A stretch of DNA of 64,000 nucleotides from Anabaena sp. WA102 (GTDB lineage: Bacteria; Cyanobacteriota; Cyanobacteriia; Cyanobacteriales; Nostocaceae), in assembly GCF_001277295.1 (NCBI RefSeq), contig NZ_CP011456.1, positions 4,034,001-4,098,000 of the forward strand, written 5' to 3'. This document shows, in pieces, positions 1 to 9,065 of the stretch. How positions within the stretch are numbered: the first letter of the stretch is position 1; the number at the start of each line of letters is the position of its first letter. The notes under the pieces are model-generated. The model saw nothing but the letters and a program-made list of their open reading frames with translations, made no database searches and was not told the DNA's origin. Made by a program: the position numbers and the translations under genes.

Positions 1-1045
1 GTAGCAACATAAGGATGGTCGCCTGTAAATAGCCGCTTTATCATTTCTAAAGCATCAAGGTAGAGAGGTTCTGCTTCACTGTATCTTCCTTGTTTATCGT
101 AAAGATTTGCTAAATTGTTTAAACTAGCAGCAACATCAGAATGGTCGCTTTTAAATAGCCGCTTTCTCATTTCTAAAGCTTCAAGGAAGAGAGGTTCTGC
201 TTCACTGTATCTTCCTTGGTTATGGTAAAGATTTGCTAAATTGTTTAAGCTAGAAGCAACATCAGGATGATCGCCTGTAAATAGCCGCCTTCTCATTTCT
301 AAAGCTTCAAGGAAGAGAGGTTCTGCTTCACTGTATCTTCCTTGGTTATGGTAAAGATTTGCTAAATTGTTTAAGCTAGAAGCAACATCAGGATGATCGC
401 CTGTAAATAGCCGCTTTGTCATTTCTAAAGCATCAAGATAGAGAGGTTCAGCTTCACTGTATTTTCCTTGATTACAGTAAAAATTTGCTAAATTGTTTAA
501 GCTAGAAGCAACATCAGGATGATCGCCTGTAAATAGCCGCTTTGTCATTTCTAAAGCATCAAGATAGAGAGGTTCAGCTTCACTGTATTTTCCTTGATTA
601 CAGTAAAAATTTGCTAAATTGTTTAAGCTATTAGCAACATCAGGATGATCGCCTGTAAATAGCCGCTTTCTCATTTCTAAAGCATCAAGGTAGAGAGGTT
701 CTGCTTCACTGTATTTTCCTTGGTTATGGTAAAAAAGTGCTAAATTGTTGAAGCTAGTAGCAACATAAGGATGATCCTCTGTAAATAGCCGCTTTGTCAT
801 TTCTAAACCATTAAGGTAGAGAGGTTCAGCTTCACTGTATTTTCCTTGGCTATAGTAAAGACTTGCTAAATTGTTTAAGCTAGTAGCAACATAAGGATGA
901 TCCCCTGTAAATAGCCGCTTTGTCATTTCTAAACCATCAAGGTAGAGAGGTTCAGCTTCACTGTATTTTCCTTGATTACGGTAAAGACCTGCTAAATTGT
1001 TTAAGCTAGTAGCAACATAAGGATGATCATTTGTAAATACAATTT
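1..1045 (-). repeat. Tandem 126-bp TPR-coding repeats
   Basis: About eight direct repeats of 126 bp encode 42-residue TPR units containing SLNNLANLY, QGKYSEAEPLYL and ALEMRKRLF. The repeats are nearly identical at the DNA level, including synonymous positions, which indicates recent unequal crossover or gene conversion. It is a coding repeat, not CRISPR: there are no unique spacers. Confidence 0.9.
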
Positions 1046-2426
1046 GACAAACTTTTACTAATTGCTGATACCAAAATTCTGCTACTTGATATAATCCTTG
1101 TCCTTGATAAAATCTTCCTAACCCTTCAAATACCCAACAGATTTCATCAGCAACCATAGATACTGGTAAATTATTCTCTGCTACTGTTTCTTGGTTAATT
1201 TCATCTATTAACCGTTTTCCTAAATCTTCCCAATGAACAACAACTAACTGGAAAATTTCAATATCTTGAGAAGTGGGTGATTGAGGAAGTCCTTTAGCAA
1301 AGGCTATCATAGGAGTAATAAAAGTTCTTTCGAGAATTGGCTGCTTTTCTCCAACTTCTGCTAACTGTTCTTGCAAAAACAACCGCACTAAATTATGAAT
1401 TGTATAAGCTTCTGGTGATTCTTGTCCTGTTTGTAAAAAGTTAACTTGATAAAGTCTTTTTTTAGAGGTAGTTAATTCTTCTTCTGTCCAAATTAGTTGT
1501 TTTTCCTCATTCTTTACTTCAAACTCAATCACCCAAACTACCAAATCCCAAAGAATAAACTGAGGAGAAAATAAACTTAAAAATGCTCCCAGATATTGAG
1601 TTTGAGTATCCAGTGTTTCCCAAGTTAAATTAAAAGCGGCTTTAATTCCTAATTGATTTTTATTGATAGTTTCTCTCTTTTGTAAAGCTGTTTCCGCTAA
1701 CTTACGTTTTTGCAATCGTTCTAACATTTGAGCTAGAGAAAGTCCCAAATCTTTTGTTAAATAACTTCCGACTAAAATTATCCCCAAAGGTAAATTTCCC
1801 AAAAACTCACATATTTCTGTAGCGGTTTCTAGTTCATCGTCAAATCGCTGATGATTTTTTCCCAATTGCTTTTGTAAAAGTTTTAATGCTGCTTCTTGTG
1901 ATAGAACCTCTAAAGGTAGTTCTTGAATATAATTAGGGTCTAAATGTTGTTGTCGAGTAGTTATCAAAACCCGAAAGCGTTTTTCTTTGGGAACAACTTC
2001 TCGTAACTGTGTTAAATCAGTTAAATCATCAACGACAATTAAAACAGGTTTTTGTGTTTTTGGATATTGTAACCAACACCAATCTACCTGTTGTTTGAGA
2101 GTTAGCGGCTTTTCTCCCTGAGTTTGGGGAATTTCTAGACCGAATTTTAATGTAAAAAGTTCAAATACTTCTGCTGCGAGAATACGTTGTCTAGCATTAA
2201 ACCAAATTATGCCATCATAATGATCTTGATATTGTCTAGCGTATTGAGTAACTAATTCAGTTTTACCCAAACCACCCATTCCGGTTATTGCTACATAATT
2301 TCCCCGTCGCAAATCTTCATGGATAGTTGTCAGTTCTGTTTCTCGTCCGACAAAATGAACAGAACCACGATAGGGTATATCTTTAGTGGGAGTTAACTTT
2401 GTCCGTTTCCCGTCGGACGAGTCCAG
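1..2426 (-). CDS. NB-ARC/TPR STAND (NLR-like) protein, partial at left edge
   Basis: The frame is open from position 2426 to the left edge, so the C-terminus is missing. Reading from the upstream end it shows a linker ending YRGSVHFVGRE, a P-loop (GMGGLGKTEL), a Walker B (LIVVDDLTDL), a sensor-like LITTR, a GLPL-like motif (NLPLGI), a helical section, and from about position 1050 leftwards at least eight 42-residue kinesin-light-chain-type TPRs. This is the architecture of signal-transduction ATPases with numerous domains (STAND), which sense a trigger through repeats and oligomerise. No ATG lies between the upstream TGA (2427) and the P-loop; the frame is the same as that of the 146-residue ORF upstream, so the two are probably one gene split by a stop codon, or translated by read-through or a rare start. 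Confidence 0.85.
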   Translation of the reverse strand, partial: MDSSDGKRTKLTPTKDIPYRGSVHFVGRETELTTIHEDLRRGNYVAITGMGGLGKTELVTQYARQYQDHYDGIIWFNARQRILAAEVFELFTLKFGLEIPQTQGEKPLTLKQQVDWCWLQYPKTQKPVLIVVDDLTDLTQLREVVPKEKRFRVLITTRQQHLDPNYIQELPLEVLSQEAALKLLQKQLGKNHQRFDDELETATEICEFLGNLPLGIILVGSYLTKDLGLSLAQMLERLQKRKLAETALQKRETINKNQLGIKAAFNLTWETLDTQTQYLGAFLSLFSPQFILWDLVVWVIEFEVKNEEKQLIWTEEELTTSKKRLYQVNFLQTGQESPEAYTIHNLVRLFLQEQLAEVGEKQPILERTFITPMIAFAKGLPQSPTSQDIEIFQLVVVHWEDLGKRLIDEINQETVAENNLPVSMVADEICWVFEGLGRFYQGQGLYQVAEFWYQQLVKVCQIVFTNDHPYVATSLNNLAGLYRNQGKYSEAEPLYLDGLEMTKRLFTGDHPYVATSLNNLASLYYSQGKYSEAEPLYLNGLEMTKRLFTEDHPYVATSFNNLALFYHNQGKYSEAEPLYLDALEMRKRLFTGDHPDVANSLNNLANFYCNQGKYSEAEPLYLDALEMTKRLFTGDHPDVASSLNNLANFYCNQGKYSEAEPLYLDALEMTKRLFTGDHPDVASSLNNLANLYHNQGRYSEAEPLFLEALEMRRRLFTGDHPDVASSLNNLANLYHNQGRYSEAEPLFLEALEMRKRLFKSDHSDVAASLNNLANLYDKQGRYSEAEPLYLDALEMIKRLFTGDHPYVA

Positions 2427-2867
2427 TCAAATATTAAACGTGCTTCCGCTTTGGTCAATTGTTTGATTTTGCGCTACGTTCATAGCTTTTTGGAAGTTTT
2501 GATTAAAAATTGTCCCTTGGGGTTGTTGAGAATTTGCAAAAGCTGCTTGAATCTCTTTGAGAAATTTTTCTAAATCTTTAGGTGGGTTAGTTTCTGCTAA
2601 CTGGGTTAATTCCTGAATAACTTGACTAATATTAGGGTCTGCTTTCGCTGCGGTTTCTATTTCCATTACAGCTTGATTATAATTAAGGAGTTGTTCTGGT
2701 GCTTGTTCAATAGCTGCGAAAGTTCCAGGTAGTCGCTGTTTCAACACTTCCAAAAACTGCTGAGTTTTGTGAGATAAAGTGTCTCCAATGTTTTCGCCAA
2801 CTTTTTCCAATGCTTTAGTAGCAAGTACCGTCGCAACAGCAATACCACCAGTTGTTAATGGTTCCAT
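2427..2867 (-). CDS. Small effector-like N-terminal domain protein upstream of NB-ARC gene
   Basis: 146 residues. The N-terminus is a hydrophobic helix (GGIAVATVLATKAL) followed by KVGENIGDTL and a helical body; the C-terminus is Asn/Gln-rich (NQNFQKAMNV, NQTIDQSGSTFNI). The shape resembles the protein at 55827-56246: hydrophobic start, K-V-x-E motif, helical middle, short polar beta-prone tail. Such domains precede NB-ARC modules in cyanobacterial STAND proteins and may be membrane-acting or adaptor (effector-associated) domains; that is inference. It ends at a TGA that is directly in frame with the downstream NB-ARC protein, so it may be the first part of one longer gene. Function is unknown. 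Confidence 0.7.
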   Translation of the reverse strand: MEPLTTGGIAVATVLATKALEKVGENIGDTLSHKTQQFLEVLKQRLPGTFAAIEQAPEQLLNYNQAVMEIETAAKADPNISQVIQELTQLAETNPPKDLEKFLKEIQAAFANSQQPQGTIFNQNFQKAMNVAQNQTIDQSGSTFNI

Positions 2868-3041
2868 TTGTAATATTGGTTAAAGTATCATTTTGAGATA
2901 GTATAGCATTTATACACGACCTGGTAATTCTGCTTTACAAAAATAAATTTTAATTTTTAAATAGATATCTTCAAAAAAGAATGTAGAGACAATTCATAAG
3001 TTGTCCTTACAAGAGTTTAAGTCATTGAAACCTTTATAAAA

Positions 3042-3219
3042 ACCCACCTTCCGCACTTCATTTTGTAATACGCAAATATTTCCATAATTTTATTTTTTAT
3101 CATTTAATAAAACACATATTTTATCCATCATTTTAGGTATTAATATTGAACAATTTAACCCTTGTTAGGAATAATTCTTGAAAAGATGGATACTACATTG
3201 TGAAGTGCGGAATATGGGT
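3042..3219. mobile_element. MITE-like element, TTCCGCACTTCA termini
   Basis: 178 bp bounded by an imperfect inverted repeat: ACCCACCTTCCGCACTTCA on the left and the complement of TGAAGTGCGGAATATGGGT on the right (17 of 19 match). The interior is AT-rich and non-coding. Size and termini fit a non-autonomous element. Confidence 0.6.
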
Positions 3220-3237
3220 AAAAACGTTCCATAAGGT

Positions 3238-3265
3238 GTAGAGACGTTCCATGGAACGTCTCTAC
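3238..3265. repeat. 28-bp perfect palindrome (GTAGAGACGTTCC arms)
   Basis: Perfect self-complementary sequence centred on CCATGG. An identical copy lies at 33927-33954, and a half-site (AACGTCTCTACA) near 45394. It is a dispersed repeat; it could form a hairpin but has no T-run. Confidence 0.75.
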
Positions 3266-3935
3266 AATCTTTACCAAAAAAGTCTAATGAGATACAAAAT
3301 TATCTGCGTTCATCTGCGTTCATCTGCGTTCCACTCTAACCCGTAGTACATCACATCTCTAAAGCTTACCATACATAATTTTTGTTAAATAAAATTATAA
3401 ATCTGTTATTTAATCCAATAAAACTGTAAAACTATACATTGCTTTTGTATAGTTATACATTAATTTTGTATAGCAATACAATCTTAATGTTAAAAGAAAC
3501 AAAAATTAAAGATAGTAGTCTATTTAATTAGTAGCTGTGTTAGCTATAATATTTTCCCGCCGTTTATCTGCATCACACACAGCAATGAAAATCTGTAACA
3601 TACCAATTCTAGCTTCAGGAAAAACTAACAACCTCAAATAAATTTGTTTATTTGCGTTGATAATAGAGTGATTAGTTAAATTATTTATTAAATTAAATTT
3701 TCTAACTTTAACTATTGAATTATCAAAAGATGTAAATCATACCAACTTTTAGTATTTTATAGCTATACCTAAACAAAAAAATTCTTTTTTAGGTAAATAG
3801 TAGCTAAAACAAAGATTGTCACCTTTCCTAAATCAAATACAACCACCCCATAAATATATACTTATCCTCCTTTTTCTTCCTCTGTGAACTCTGTGCCTCT
3901 GTGGTTCGTTAAAAAACTCCAGTAAAAATAAAGTC

Positions 3936-5618
3936 CTATATATTCCGCAACACAGACCAACTACTAGCAATAGGCATTCTCCAACCAGTCCCAAAAGCAC
4001 GGTCAGTGATTTTTAATCCCGGTGCAGCTTGTCGGCGTTTAAACTCCGCACGGGATAATAATTGTAATACCCTATCTACAATTGCCGGTTCATGACCTGC
4101 GGTAATAATTTCTGCTGCTGATTGATGTTGATGAATCAAACGGTCGAGAATATCATCTAAAATTTCATAAGGTGGTAGGGAATCTTGGTCAACTTGACCC
4201 GGTTTAAGTTCCGCGCTGGGTGCTTTGGTGAGAATATTTTCGGGAATAACTTCTTTTTGTTGATGGGAATTTAACCATTTACAGAGGGAATAAACGCGGG
4301 TTTTAGGAACATCAGCAATCACCGATAAACCGCCATTCATATCACCATAAAGAGTGCAATAACCAACAGCAACTTCCGATTTATTGCCAGTAGATAAAAG
4401 CAGATAACCGAACTTATTAGAAATTGCCATTAATAAATTACCACGAATTCGAGATTGGAGATTTTCTTCCGCAATCCCAAATTCTGTTCCAGCAAATAAC
4501 TCACCAAGAGATTTATCAAAACTTTGCATTAATTCCCCAATAGGTAAAATCTGGGTTTGAATATCTAAATTTGCTGCTAATGCTAAAGCATCACTAATAG
4601 AATGTTCTGAACTATAGGGAGAAGGCATTAACACACCAATCACATTTTCTTTTCCTAATGCCGCAGTCGCAATGGCAGCTACTAAAGCAGAATCAACTCC
4701 CCCACTTAAACCTAACAATACTTTAGAAAAGCGACATTTACCCACATAATCTTTAACTCCCAAAACCAAAGCATTCCAAATTTCCTCATCTTCAGATTCA
4801 TCAATGGGGGAAATATGACCTAATTGTAAATCCTGTTTATCAGAATTAAATTCAACGGTCAAAAAATCAGATACAAAACCTTTAGCACGACAAACAATTT
4901 CACCTTGTTTATTTAAAGCAAAACTGCGTCCATCAAAAATCAAATCATCATTTCCGCCAACTTGGTTTGTATAAATAATTGGTTGTTGAAAATTAACTGC
5001 ACTATGTTTTAACATCGCTTCTCGCAGATGTTGTTTACCAACAGTGTAGGGTGAAGCAGATAAATTAACAATTAAATCAACTCCTAAATTTGCTAAATCA
5101 GCAATGGGATTAACTGCGTAACTCCGCTTACCCCAAAATTCCTCATCATTCCATAAATCTTCGCAAATTGTCACACCAATATGAAGATTATCTAATTTAA
5201 AAGAATTGGCTTGTAGTCCTGGTTCAAAATAGCGTTTTTCATCAAAAACATCGTAAGTTGGTAATAGCCTTTTATGGAAAAATTGCTGGATTTTGCCATT
5301 TTCTAATAAAGCCATACTATTAAATAAATTTTTCCCTCCAGAAATGTGCGCTTGGGAATTTTTAACCACAGTTCCCACCAATACAGCTAAATTTGCAGGT
5401 AAATCTTCAGCTAATTTTTGCAATGTTTTATCTATTGATTCCACAAAACTAGGATTTAATAATAAATCCCTTGGTGGATACCCACAAATAGATAATTCAG
5501 GTGTTAATAATAAACGAACATTTTCTGATGCTGCTTGTTGTGACATTTCCAGGATTTTTTGAGTATTTCCTAGTAAATCACCAATAATAGGATTAATTTG
5601 AGCGATAGCGATTTTCAT
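3936..5618 (-). CDS. nadE: Glutamine-dependent NAD(+) synthetase
   Basis: Catalyses the last step of NAD synthesis, amidating deamido-NAD with ammonia from glutamine. The N-terminal half is a nitrilase-type glutaminase with the catalytic triad visible: Glu in TPELSICGYPPRD, Lys in FHKRLLPTYDVFDE, Cys in GVTICEDLWND. The C-terminal half is the synthetase with the ATP-binding SGGVDSALVAA motif. I start it at the ATG at 5618 (MKIAIAQINP, the usual nitrilase-domain beginning); an in-frame upstream extension to 5642 looks non-native. About 560 residues, normal for the two-domain form. It closes an NAD cluster with nrtR, nadD and pncB on the same strand, separated from nrtR by a bS23-like gene and a low-complexity repeat. 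Confidence 0.95.
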   Translation of the reverse strand: MKIAIAQINPIIGDLLGNTQKILEMSQQAASENVRLLLTPELSICGYPPRDLLLNPSFVESIDKTLQKLAEDLPANLAVLVGTVVKNSQAHISGGKNLFNSMALLENGKIQQFFHKRLLPTYDVFDEKRYFEPGLQANSFKLDNLHIGVTICEDLWNDEEFWGKRSYAVNPIADLANLGVDLIVNLSASPYTVGKQHLREAMLKHSAVNFQQPIIYTNQVGGNDDLIFDGRSFALNKQGEIVCRAKGFVSDFLTVEFNSDKQDLQLGHISPIDESEDEEIWNALVLGVKDYVGKCRFSKVLLGLSGGVDSALVAAIATAALGKENVIGVLMPSPYSSEHSISDALALAANLDIQTQILPIGELMQSFDKSLGELFAGTEFGIAEENLQSRIRGNLLMAISNKFGYLLLSTGNKSEVAVGYCTLYGDMNGGLSVIADVPKTRVYSLCKWLNSHQQKEVIPENILTKAPSAELKPGQVDQDSLPPYEILDDILDRLIHQHQSAAEIITAGHEPAIVDRVLQLLSRAEFKRRQAAPGLKITDRAFGTGWRMPIASSWSVLRNI

Positions 5619-5662
5619 GATCATAAAAAAGGGAATAGGCAAGAGGTGCGTGGTACAATCGT

Positions 5663-6025
5663 TTATAACTCTAATTTTTTGATAAGAGCAATAATCATTC
5701 GAGTTTCTTCGTGAAGCAATTTAATAATCAAATCAATTTCATTCAAAGTACATAATCCGATTCTTTCTGATACAATAAGATGCGTTTCCAACTCATTAAT
5801 TGAACCTTGACTTATATTTAAAAATCTCGCGTAATCTCTAGACGATCTTCTTCCATAACCCTCTGCAATATTAGCAGGAATAGAAACAGATGATCTTCTA
5901 ATTTGTTGAACCATGCCATAAATTTCTTCTTTAGGAAAGTTTTTAGTTAAAAAATAGCATTTTTCAGCTATATCCATACCTTTCTGCCAAATAAGTAAAT
6001 CTTTAAAATCATTTATTTCCGCCAT
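5663..6025 (-). CDS. Four-helix bundle protein, bS23/23S rRNA intervening-sequence protein family
   Basis: 120 residues from an ATG at 6025 with a good ribosome site (GAGGAAG, five bases before the ATG); the frame also opens at a TTG at 6043. Family hallmarks are visible: DFKDLLIWQKGMDIA near the start, then IRRSSVSIPANIAEGYGRR and SINELETHL, predicted as four helices. Members were first seen inside 23S rRNA intervening sequences but most, as here, are stand-alone genes of unknown role. It is wedged between nrtR and nadE, with a low-complexity repeat upstream, so it looks like a later insertion into the NAD cluster. Confidence 0.9.
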   Translation of the reverse strand: MAEINDFKDLLIWQKGMDIAEKCYFLTKNFPKEEIYGMVQQIRRSSVSIPANIAEGYGRRSSRDYARFLNISQGSINELETHLIVSERIGLCTLNEIDLIIKLLHEETRMIIALIKKLEL

Positions 6026-6064
6026 TTTAACTTCCTCTTTCAACCTAATATAATATCTTAAATT

Positions 6065-6261
6065 CCTCTTACCTCTTGCCTCTTGTCTTCTTACTTATTG
6101 CCTCTTGCCTTCTTGCCTTCTTACTTATTGCCTCTTGCCTTCTTACTTATTGCCTCTTGCCTCTTGCCTTCTTGCCTTCTTACTTATTGCCTCTTGCCTT
6201 CTTACTTATTGCCTCTTGCCTCTTGCCTTCTTGCCTCTTGCCTCTTGCCTCTTGCCTTCTT
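6065..6261. repeat. Low-complexity tandem repeat (CTTGCCT / TTACTTATTG units)
   Basis: About 200 bp built from CCTCTTGCCTTCTTGCC-type heptamers and CTTACTTATTG pieces. It fills the space between the nrtR stop and the bS23-like gene. Heptamer repeats like these are common between cyanobacterial genes, and similar CCTCTTGCC runs occur inside the AAGTAGGTGAACA MITE family here. All three plus-strand frames are open and Leu-rich, which is composition, not coding. Confidence 0.85.
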
Positions 6262-7007
6262 CAAATAAACACCAAAGGTTTATCTTTAAATGGTGCAAAA
6301 GCCTCTTTATCAAACCTATACAAACTTGCAGGACGACCGGCACCTCGTGATACTTTAATGCCAGTATCGGATAAAAAGCCCAATTTGAGTAACCGCGCTC
6401 GAAAATTAGAATAATCGGCAAAACATTCTCCTAAAACTGTAGTGTATAGTTGATACAAATCGTTTAAAGTAAAAGTTTCTGGTAAGACTTCAAAAGCTAT
6501 AGGACTATATTCTAATTTGTTTTTTAATCTTCTATGTCCATAGGTAATAATCTCATTATGGTCAAATGCTAATTGTGGTAATTGTTTGACAGGATACCAA
6601 GCAATACCCGCCACTTTATCGGCAATTAATTCTGCTTCTTCAAATCTGACTAAAGCAAAGTAACTAACTGATAAATAACGGACTCCATAGCTATCAATTT
6701 TTTCCCTGGGGTCACGGTTTGGACCACCAAAAGTATAAAGTTGTTCTAAATAAAGATTATTTACCTTTATTTTCTCAGCCATAATCCGATAAGCAGCATC
6801 TTCTAAAGATTCTCCTTGACGGACTAAAGTACCAGGAAGACTCCAATCATTTAAGAATGGTTCTTGCTGTCGCATAACCAAGAGAACTAACAACCGATTT
6901 TGAGCAGTATCTACAGAAAAAATCACATTATCAACACCAACTTTAAAGTCAGCTAAAGGTTGTTGATTTATGGAGTTTAGAATCTTTTTTTGGTTACGTA
7001 TTGGCAT
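6261..7007 (-). CDS. nrtR: NrtR-like Nudix-related transcriptional regulator of NAD metabolism
   Basis: 248 residues: an N-terminal Nudix fold (residues about 20-150) and a C-terminal winged-helix region (about 160-240, with SRGAGRPASLYRFD). The Nudix box is degenerate: the helix reads GESLEDAAYRIMAEKIKV, where the REUxEE glutamates that bind metal are replaced, so hydrolase activity is unlikely. That is typical of NrtR repressors, which sense ADP-ribose with the dead Nudix domain (Rodionov and co-workers characterised the cyanobacterial branch in Synechocystis). The context is decisive: pncB and nadD lie directly upstream (overlap of 31 bp with nadD) and nadE downstream. It probably binds the palindrome at 9066-9090. 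Confidence 0.85.
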   Translation of the reverse strand: MPIRNQKKILNSINQQPLADFKVGVDNVIFSVDTAQNRLLVLLVMRQQEPFLNDWSLPGTLVRQGESLEDAAYRIMAEKIKVNNLYLEQLYTFGGPNRDPREKIDSYGVRYLSVSYFALVRFEEAELIADKVAGIAWYPVKQLPQLAFDHNEIITYGHRRLKNKLEYSPIAFEVLPETFTLNDLYQLYTTVLGECFADYSNFRARLLKLGFLSDTGIKVSRGAGRPASLYRFDKEAFAPFKDKPLVFI

Positions 7008-7567
7008 TCGTACAAATGCTGTTGATGAATATAGGCAATGACGGGAGGTGTGAGAGTATTAATATCTCCTTGTTCACGAAAGGCGGTAGAGGAAACATCT
7101 AAACCAATTAAATTTGCAATTTTAATTTTTCCTCCGATTTGTTTAACTTTTTCTAAACTAGAATCATCTATTATATATCCTGGTCTGGGAATTACCAGTA
7201 ATTGCACTTGTTGTAATAAATCTTCAACATGATACCAGCGCGGCAATTGATTGACTAAATCAGCCCCAATTACTAAAGTATATTCAATATCTTCTCCCCA
7301 TTTTAATTTTGCTTTACCTACAGTTTCTAGAGTTTTCCAACTACTCAAATCTTGTTCTAAGGCAATATTTTGGTTAGCAACATTGATATCTTTAATTAAC
7401 AGTTCTAACATTGCTGCCCTGTGCGGTAAAGGCGTTTGTTGGGATTTTAGAGGATTATCCGCCGCCCATACAGCCACCCAATCATAATGTTTAGATAGCC
7501 ACTTGAGAATTATTAAATGCCCAGCAGTTGGCGGATCAGCACTTGTACCAAATAAGGCTATTTTCAT
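6977..7567 (-). CDS. nadD: Nicotinate/nicotinamide mononucleotide adenylyltransferase
   Basis: Transfers AMP from ATP to (deamido)NMN. The T/HxGH nucleotidyltransferase signature is GTSADPPTAGHL near the N-terminus, with Thr in the first His position (an accepted variant), and the second signature is SSTAFRE in the C-terminal part. I use the ATG at 7567 (MKIALFGTSADPP); an in-frame extension to 7618 lacks family similarity. About 196 residues, normal length. Its 3' end overlaps nrtR by 31 bp, indicating translational coupling, and pncB ends 82 bp before this start. Confidence 0.9.
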   Translation of the reverse strand: MKIALFGTSADPPTAGHLIILKWLSKHYDWVAVWAADNPLKSQQTPLPHRAAMLELLIKDINVANQNIALEQDLSSWKTLETVGKAKLKWGEDIEYTLVIGADLVNQLPRWYHVEDLLQQVQLLVIPRPGYIIDDSSLEKVKQIGGKIKIANLIGLDVSSTAFREQGDINTLTPPVIAYIHQQHLYECQYVTKKRF

Positions 7568-7649
7568 GATTTTTGATTCTGCTTTTTTGCAATTTTTAGA
7601 GTAATTTAAACGAACCACAGAGACGCAGAGGACGCAGAGGTAAGAGAAA

Positions 7650-9035
7650 TTATATTAATTTATCTCTTTTTTTCGTTTTATTTGTCAATTTCTGTAATGG
7701 TTCTGATATTTCAATTTTGACGGAAGTGGGATTTTCTATTCTTCTTGTTTCTGCTGGTAAACTAGCAACTGATGCCGCAGTTCGTTGACGAATGATTGTT
7801 AAAGTTTCTGGTGTTTGTAATTGTTTACCTGCTTTGATTACTAACTGTAATAAAGATTTTTCATGGTCAGATTTTTCTTCTGTTAAGCCTAATCTATCTT
7901 TATGTATTTTACCATCTAAGAAGGATCGAAAAATTTGTTTTTTACCTGGATAAGTGAATTTACCACTTGATTCTTTCATGACGGGAATTCCTTCAATGTC
8001 TACAAGTTTATAAACTCCATTGACTGGTGAACCTGTAACTAATTTTGTGCCTAATCCATAACTATCAATTTCTGCTCCTTCTTGTTTAAGTCGGCTAATT
8101 TCCCATTCGTCTAAATCACCACTGGCGAATATTGAGATATTCGGTAAGAGCGATCGCACTTGTTTTGATAAACTAACTAAATCCCCAGAATCTAACCTGA
8201 CTCCAGATAATTCTAATTTTCCAGAATTGACTTTTTCTGCTAATTTCTCCGCGGCAGCAACGGTATCATACGTATCAATTAGTAATGACGCACCGGGAAA
8301 ATATTGATGAAATGCCGTAAAAGCCTGTTCTTCACTCCCTTCTAACGCTGATAAAGCCATAACTAAAGCGTGTGCCATTGTCCCACTTGGTTTTTGTCCT
8401 AGTTGTAGCGCCGCTAACACATTGGAAGTACCATCTAAACCACCTGCCAAAGCCGCCCGCGCTGCCCATAAAGAGGCTTGGGGACTAAAAGCCCTGCGTG
8501 TACCAAATTCTAAAAGTGTGGCTTTTTCTCCCGCTATATCCCTTAATCTTGCGGCTTTGGTGGCAATTAGAGTTTGATAATTCAGAGTATTTAAAAGATA
8601 TGTTTCTACTATTTGCGCTTGCCATAAGGGTGCTTCTATTCGCAGTATAGGTTCATTTGCAAATATCGCTGTTCCTTCCGCAACTGCCCACACATCTCCA
8701 GTAAAGCAACCTTCCCGCAAAAGCTGCCAAAAACGCTCATTTGCGTGGGTAAAAATTCCCGTTGACTGCAAATCAGCAATTTGACTGTCATTAAACCGGA
8801 ATTTAGTCAAATATTCCAAAGCTTGGGCTAAACCCATAGCTATTAAATAGCCAAAACCATCAGGTAAGCGTCTGACAAACAATTCAAAACTCGCTTGCTT
8901 CTGTTCTATACCTTCACCAACATAACAAGCTGTCATTGTTAGCTGATAAAGGTCTGTTAGTAAGCTATAATCCTCACAACTGAGATTTAATTCGGGATTT
9001 TTCCTTTCATAGTCTATATCTAGGAAAGTTGTCAT
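7650..9035 (-). CDS. pncB: Nicotinate phosphoribosyltransferase
   Basis: First enzyme of the Preiss-Handler salvage route, making nicotinate mononucleotide from nicotinate and PRPP. Family features: YSLLTDLYQLTMTACY at the start, FGTRRAFSPQASL in the middle, and LDSGDLVSLSKQVR and FASGDLDEWEI in the phosphate-binding part. I start it at 9035 (MTTFLDIDYE): the family begins there, a ribosome site (AGGGG) sits eight bases upstream, and the longer frame to 9131 would run through a perfect palindrome that looks like an operator. About 461 residues. It is the first gene of the NAD cluster. Confidence 0.93.
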   Translation of the reverse strand: MTTFLDIDYERKNPELNLSCEDYSLLTDLYQLTMTACYVGEGIEQKQASFELFVRRLPDGFGYLIAMGLAQALEYLTKFRFNDSQIADLQSTGIFTHANERFWQLLREGCFTGDVWAVAEGTAIFANEPILRIEAPLWQAQIVETYLLNTLNYQTLIATKAARLRDIAGEKATLLEFGTRRAFSPQASLWAARAALAGGLDGTSNVLAALQLGQKPSGTMAHALVMALSALEGSEEQAFTAFHQYFPGASLLIDTYDTVAAAEKLAEKVNSGKLELSGVRLDSGDLVSLSKQVRSLLPNISIFASGDLDEWEISRLKQEGAEIDSYGLGTKLVTGSPVNGVYKLVDIEGIPVMKESSGKFTYPGKKQIFRSFLDGKIHKDRLGLTEEKSDHEKSLLQLVIKAGKQLQTPETLTIIRQRTAASVASLPAETRRIENPTSVKIEISEPLQKLTNKTKKRDKLI

Positions 9036-9065
9036 CTGAGATGCCCCTACCAAGAATGTCTCTTT

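Larger units (their letters stand above)
2868..3935. other. AT-rich intergenic region with small repeats
   Basis: About 1.07 kb without a supported gene. It holds a MITE-like element (3042-3219), a 28-bp palindrome (3238-3265), three direct copies of a 10-bp unit (3302-3331), and a tail (3870-3915) resembling the inner part of the GGGACTTCC MITE family. On the minus strand 3524-3736 a roughly 70-codon frame without a start reads IYLRLLVFPEARIGML and CDADKRREN, possibly a gene remnant, not recognised. Confidence 0.6.

Noticed and set aside
1..1045. CRISPR-like regular repeats
   Set aside because: Spacing is constant 126 bp and the units are coding TPRs without unique spacers.
3524..3736. About 70-codon frame without start in the 3-kb gap
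   Set aside because: No start codon, no ribosome site and no recognised family; mentioned only in the gap description.
6076..6414. Leu/Ser/Cys-rich ORFs in all three plus frames and one minus frame
   Set aside because: They are translations of the CTTGCCT tandem repeat; no ribosome site and no conserved motif.
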